From contig JAHZAR010000010.1 in NCBI GenBank assembly GCA_019423835.1, positions 1-44,217 of the forward strand: a stretch of 44,217 bases of DNA, in the 5' to 3' direction. The notes under the pieces were generated by a model, which saw only the letters and a list, made by a program, of their open reading frames with translations, did no database searches and had not been told where the DNA came from. The DNA is from Clostridiales bacterium. GTDB taxonomy: Bacteria; Bacillota; Clostridia; Lachnospirales; Lachnospiraceae. The translations under genes were made by a program, and so were the position numbers. Shown here piece after piece: positions 40,492 through 44,217 of this stretch (its first letter is position 1; every line of letters begins with the position of its first letter).

Positions 40492-41829
40492 CTACCTCTC
40501 CTTTGCCAGATTCTCAAATTTCGTGAGCTCCGGCCTCCAGAGAAGATTCACAGTTCCGATGGGACCATTTCTCTGCTTGGCAATGATTACCTCTGCAATA
40601 TTCGGATTTTCTGTATCTTTGTGGTAATAGTCGTCCCTGTAGAGGAACATAACCATGTCCGCGTCCTGCTCGATGGCTCCCGACTCTCGAAGGTCAGACA
40701 GCATGGGCCTGTGATCCGGCCTCGTCTCGCAGGCGCGGGAGAGCTGGGACAGCGCGATGACCGGCGCATTCAGCTCCCTGGCCAGAGCTTTCAGGGAACG
40801 GGAAATCTCCGAGATCTCCTGCTGCCTGTTTTCCCCTCCCTTCCCGCTTCCGCTCATAAGCTGAAGGTAGTCGATAATCACGATGGACAGTCCGTACTCC
40901 AGCTTCATCTTCCGGCACTTGGAGCGCAGCTCCATAATGGAAATGCCCGGCGTGTCGTCTATGATCAGCCTGGAGTTTCCGATCACGCCGATTCCCTCCA
41001 CCACAGAATCCCAGTCCGAGTCGGACAGGGTTCCGGTCCTCAGCTTCTGGGAATCCACCCTGGACTCCATGGAAAGCATTCGGTTCACCAGCTGCTCCTT
41101 GGACATCTCCAGACTGAACACCATGCAGGGAAGATTTTTTCTCACTGCAATGTGATCCACCACATTCAGCACAAAGGCTGTCTTTCCCATGGACGGTCTG
41201 GCGGCGATCAGGATAAAGTCGGAGGGCTGAAAGCCCGAGGTCCTGTAGTCCAGATCGTGAAACCCGCTGGGAATCCCCGTGACAGAGCCCTGGTTTTTCG
41301 AGGCTGCCTCAATCTTTTCCAGCACGTTTAAGGCCACCTGGCGGATCGGCACGAAATCCCCGCTTCCCTTGCTCTGAAGCAGATCGAATACCGCCTTCTC
41401 CGTGTGGGCCAGAATATCATCCAGCCTGTCCTTCCCTGCATAGCAGGTATTGGCAATCTCCTCGTTTATTTTGATCAGTCTTCTCAGCACTGCCTTCTCA
41501 CGCACAATATTGGCATAGGACTTCACATTGACCGAGGTGGGGACTGTCGTCATAATATCTCTGACAAAATCCAGGCTGCTGATCTCCGGGGGAACATCCT
41601 TCTCCTTCAGGCGGTCCTGGAGCGTCACCAGATCCACCGGCTTTCCCTCGTTAAACAGCTCCACCATGGCCTCGAACATCACGCCATACTGATGCTGGTA
41701 AAAATCGGCGCCTGTGACAATCTCAGACGCCGAAATAATCGCTTCGCGGTCCATCAGCATGGAACCGATGACGGACTGCTCCGCCTCTGTACTGTGAGGA
41801 AGCACGCGCTTAATCAGCGCTTCATCCAT
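40492..41829 (-). CDS. dnaB: Replicative DNA helicase
   Basis: Hexameric helicase of 445 residues that unwinds DNA ahead of the replication fork. The N-terminal primase-binding domain (HSTEAEQSVIGSMLMD, about 1-150) is followed by a linker and a RecA-like motor with Walker A AARPSMGKT, FSLEMSKEQLVNRM, Walker B IVIIDYLQLM and the C-terminal DLRESGAIEQDADMVMFLYRDDYY. No intein is present. The ATG lies three bases after the rplI stop, with GGAGG ahead, so it is translationally linked to rplI. Confidence 0.97.
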   Translation of the reverse strand: MDEALIKRVLPHSTEAEQSVIGSMLMDREAIISASEIVTGADFYQHQYGVMFEAMVELFNEGKPVDLVTLQDRLKEKDVPPEISSLDFVRDIMTTVPTSVNVKSYANIVREKAVLRRLIKINEEIANTCYAGKDRLDDILAHTEKAVFDLLQSKGSGDFVPIRQVALNVLEKIEAASKNQGSVTGIPSGFHDLDYRTSGFQPSDFILIAARPSMGKTAFVLNVVDHIAVRKNLPCMVFSLEMSKEQLVNRMLSMESRVDSQKLRTGTLSDSDWDSVVEGIGVIGNSRLIIDDTPGISIMELRSKCRKMKLEYGLSIVIIDYLQLMSGSGKGGENRQQEISEISRSLKALARELNAPVIALSQLSRACETRPDHRPMLSDLRESGAIEQDADMVMFLYRDDYYHKDTENPNIAEVIIAKQRNGPIGTVNLLWRPELTKFENLAKER

Positions 41830-41832
41830 CGG

Positions 41833-42279
41833 TTAAGCCTCCGTCACCTTTACGCGCAGCGTGCCTGTTACCTCCTTGTGGAGCTTAACAGGAACCTCAT
41901 GAGTTCCAAAGGTTTTCAGCGGTTCCGGAAGCACCAGCTTTTTCTTATCCAGCTCCACCTTCAGCTGCTCGGAAACGGCCTTTGCAATCTCCTTTCCCGA
42001 CACGGAGCCGAAGGCTTTTCCTCCCTCACCGGCGCGGATCGATAAGGTTACGGACTTATCCTCCAGAAATTTTGCCATCTCCTTCGCGGCGGCAAGCTGC
42101 TCGGCGGCAATCTTAGCCTCGTTGGCCTTCTGCAGCTTCAGATCGTTTAAGTTTTTGGCTGTGGCCTCCACGCCCAGATTTTTCTTTAAGATAAAGTTTC
42201 TCGCATAGCCGTCGTTTACCTTTACAACCTGTCCCTTTTTCCCCAGGGATTTCACATCCTCTAATAATACTACTTCCAT
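41833..42279 (-). CDS. rplI: 50S ribosomal protein L9
   Basis: Large-subunit protein of 148 residues. The N-terminal rRNA-binding domain MEVVLLEDVKSLGKKGQVV plus VNDGYARNFILKK (family signature), a long connecting helix rich in Lys, Glu and Ala, and a C-terminal domain (LSIRAGEGGKAFGSVSGKEIAKAV). Start ATG 42279 has AAAGGAG ahead. It is one base from the end of gdpP. Confidence 0.97.
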   Translation of the reverse strand: MEVVLLEDVKSLGKKGQVVKVNDGYARNFILKKNLGVEATAKNLNDLKLQKANEAKIAAEQLAAAKEMAKFLEDKSVTLSIRAGEGGKAFGSVSGKEIAKAVSEQLKVELDKKKLVLPEPLKTFGTHEVPVKLHKEVTGTLRVKVTEA

Positions 42280-42280
42280 T

Positions 42281-44217
42281 TTAAATTTCTCCTTTCTCTT
42301 TCATCTGCAGGAGCATCTCTTTCAGCCTCTTCCGGGCCTGCTCAAGTGTGGTATCCTTCAGCTGCGCTCCGGCGATGGTCCGGTGTCCTCCGCCGCCCAG
42401 CTTTTCCATCAGCACCTGCACATTGACCTCATCGATGGAACGGGCGCTGAAAAAGACGGTATCTTTCACCTGCGTCATCACAAAAGACGCCTTGATTCCA
42501 ATAATATTTAAGAGCTCATTGGCCGCCTGGGCGCCGATCACGGTCGGGCTCTCAAGCCCCTCGGACGGGCACTCAGAGATGGCAAATTCCTTCTCAAAAA
42601 TCTCAGCCCTCCTCACAGCCTCAGCCCTGGCGCGGTAATCCTCCAGCTTGTCGCGGAACAGTTTTCTGACTCTCACCACATCCGCTCCGTTTCGCCTCAG
42701 GAAAGCCGCAGCCTCAAAGGTTCTGACTCCCGCCTGGTTCATAAAGTTGTTGGTATCAATGACGATACCCGCATACATGGCGTCCGCCTCCACGGATTTC
42801 ATCTTGATTCCGTCGCCCACATACTGGAGAATCTCCGCCACCATCTCACAGGCCGAGGACGCATAGGGCTCCACGTAGGAGAGCACGGCATTTTCAATGA
42901 TCTCGCTGCTCTGCCTGTGGTGATCCAGAACCATGATCGTCTTGACCAGCTTTAACAGCTCAGGCGCCTCGGTGATGCTGGGCCGGTTTACATCCACCAC
43001 CACAAGCATGGTGTTTGCATCTGCCCGCTGGGCGGCCTCCTCGCCGGTCAGGAACAGATCCTCCGGGTAGTCAGGATTATCCTTAAACCGGTCCATCATG
43101 GGCCGCACGGAGGAATTGACGCTGTTAATGACAATATGTGCTTTCTTGTTGAAGGCGGCTGCAATCCTGTAGATACCGATGGTCGCTCCGAAGGAATCCG
43201 GATCCCCGATCCGGTGTCCCATGATTAAGAGCTTATCCTTGGTCTCCATCAGCTCCCTCATGGCATGGGCCTTGACTCTTGCCTTCACGCGGGTAGTCTT
43301 CTCCAGCTGCTGGGACTTGCCGCCGTAGTAGGTAATCTTCTCTCCATCCTTCACCACAGCCTGATCACCGCCCCGTCCCAGGGCCATGTCAATGGACGTC
43401 CTGGCATACTCATAATTTCTTATATAGGACTCTCCGTTCATTCCCATACCGATGCTCAGGGTGACAGCCATCTCGTTTCCTATGTTGACCGTCTTGACCT
43501 CCTCGAGAAGGGAAAACCGCTCCTCCTCGATCTCCTTCGTATACTTCTGCTTGATGACAAAAAAGTATTTGTCCTTCTCCAGCTTCTTCACAATGCCGTT
43601 CAGATTGGAGATATACTTGTTAATCTTCCTGTCGATGAGGGCCACCAGGAGGGAACGGCGCACCTCCTCCACACTTTCAAGGGCCTCATCGTAGTTGTCC
43701 AGGTAGATGAGCCCTGCCACCAGGTTCTGATCGGTGATAGCCTTCTTCAGAGTCAGTATCTCCGTTTCGTCAAACAGGTAGACAGCCCAGAGCACCTCCT
43801 CCTCGCCGTTGGATGGTGTATCCAGCTTAATGCCGTCTCTCTCATCCACACAGATATGGCGGATCTCCATGCGGTAAAAGCTGTCTCCATAGGTCACATG
43901 GATCGTGTCCTCCTCGTCAATCCCGTCCAGAGTCTCCCTTGTCAGCTCCGGGAACAGGCCGAACAGTGTCCTGTTCTTTCTGTCGTCCCTGACAATATCG
44001 GAAAATCCTTCATTCATCCACAGCAGCAGGCCATTCTCATCAGCCACCGCATAGGGAAAGGCCATGTCTGCCAGCATGTTTTGCTGAAGTCTGGCATATT
44101 CGGCAGAAAAGTCCAGAAGCCCGCCGAGCAGCCGCTTTCTCTTATACAGATACAGCCAGGCGCAGAACACTGCATAGACGAGGGTAAAGCCCGTCATGAC
44201 AATGCCGGCCTTTAAAT
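42281..44217 (-). CDS. gdpP: Cyclic-di-AMP phosphodiesterase GdpP (5' end outside the window)
   Basis: Membrane-bound enzyme that breaks down the second messenger c-di-AMP. The frame is open to the window edge, so ATG 44197 is probably internal and the first helix is missing. Visible in order: membrane helix (GFTLVYAVFCAWLYLYKRK), a PAS-like domain (about 40-150 of this part), a degenerate GGDEF domain (about 170-300, with GMGMNGESYIRNYEYARTSIDMALGRGGDQAV), a DHH domain (LLIMGHRIGDPDSFGATIG, VVVDVNRP, LDHHRQ) and DHHA1 with GGGGHRTIAGAQL. Metal-binding Asp and His positions are intact. The gene order gdpP-rplI-dnaB is the standard Firmicute arrangement. Confidence 0.96.
   Translation of the reverse strand, partial: LKAGIVMTGFTLVYAVFCAWLYLYKRKRLLGGLLDFSAEYARLQQNMLADMAFPYAVADENGLLLWMNEGFSDIVRDDRKNRTLFGLFPELTRETLDGIDEEDTIHVTYGDSFYRMEIRHICVDERDGIKLDTPSNGEEEVLWAVYLFDETEILTLKKAITDQNLVAGLIYLDNYDEALESVEEVRRSLLVALIDRKINKYISNLNGIVKKLEKDKYFFVIKQKYTKEIEEERFSLLEEVKTVNIGNEMAVTLSIGMGMNGESYIRNYEYARTSIDMALGRGGDQAVVKDGEKITYYGGKSQQLEKTTRVKARVKAHAMRELMETKDKLLIMGHRIGDPDSFGATIGIYRIAAAFNKKAHIVINSVNSSVRPMMDRFKDNPDYPEDLFLTGEEAAQRADANTMLVVVDVNRPSITEAPELLKLVKTIMVLDHHRQSSEIIENAVLSYVEPYASSACEMVAEILQYVGDGIKMKSVEADAMYAGIVIDTNNFMNQAGVRTFEAAAFLRRNGADVVRVRKLFRDKLEDYRARAEAVRRAEIFEKEFAISECPSEGLESPTVIGAQAANELLNIIGIKASFVMTQVKDTVFFSARSIDEVNVQVLMEKLGGGGHRTIAGAQLKDTTLEQARKRLKEMLLQMKEKGEI

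Overview
The window is a gene-dense chromosomal segment of moderately high GC, with AT-rich intergenic gaps. It comes from an anaerobic Firmicute, most likely the family Lachnospiraceae (Clostridium/Enterocloster-like). Evidence: gdpP-rplI-dnaB synteny, a V-type ATPase operon in the Enterococcus hirae gene order, a CD3324-type small HTH gene, SAM-I and FMN riboswitches, AGGAGG-type ribosome binding sites, and sigma-A promoters of TTGACA-17-TATAAT type. No tRNA, rRNA, CRISPR array, transposase or phage gene was seen. The organism assignment is an inference from gene content.

Layout. 1-4 kb (+): the 3' part of mutS2, then an OmpR-type response regulator and its histidine kinase. 4-7 kb (-): a second two-component system with an unannotated 56-residue membrane protein just upstream. 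7-9.5 kb: a DEAD-box RNA helicase (-) with a terminator hairpin in its leader, divergent from a secreted Cys/His-rich protein (+). 9.5-15.6 kb (-): brnQ; a kinase-regulator-glycosyltransferase operon; a short AraC-type regulator. 16-19 kb (-): metK under a SAM-I riboswitch, and murA. 19-24.3 kb (-): a large anchored extracytoplasmic protein of unknown function, a proline-rich repeat protein, and a sugar-phosphate nucleotidyltransferase-like protein. 24.7-26.4 kb: a YgjV-type membrane protein and a Crp/Fnr regulator (+), facing a truncated LysR remnant (-). 26.6-29.7 kb (-): thioredoxin, an N-terminal-Cys amidohydrolase, a small HTH protein, and a RibU-type riboflavin importer subunit under an FMN riboswitch. 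29.9-38.7 kb (-): nine V-ATPase genes H-I-K-E-C-F-A-B-D, whose rotor subunit carries a Na+-binding signature. 38.7-40.2 kb: a structured intergenic element and a MerR-type regulator. 40.5-44.2 kb (-): dnaB, rplI and gdpP (5' end beyond the window).

Most genes are housekeeping: mismatch/recombination control, replication, translation, SAM and peptidoglycan synthesis, ion pumping. Three two-component systems suggest envelope sensing; the third appears to control a membrane glycosyltransferase. The least ordinary material is regulatory: leader terminators in front of the helicase and of the third kinase operon, a hairpin that contains the start codon of the proline-rich protein, competing hairpins before the small HTH gene, and the palindromic block at 39.1-39.3 kb. 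I did not find a clear new multi-gene system. The best candidates for something undescribed are these leaders and the small proteins.
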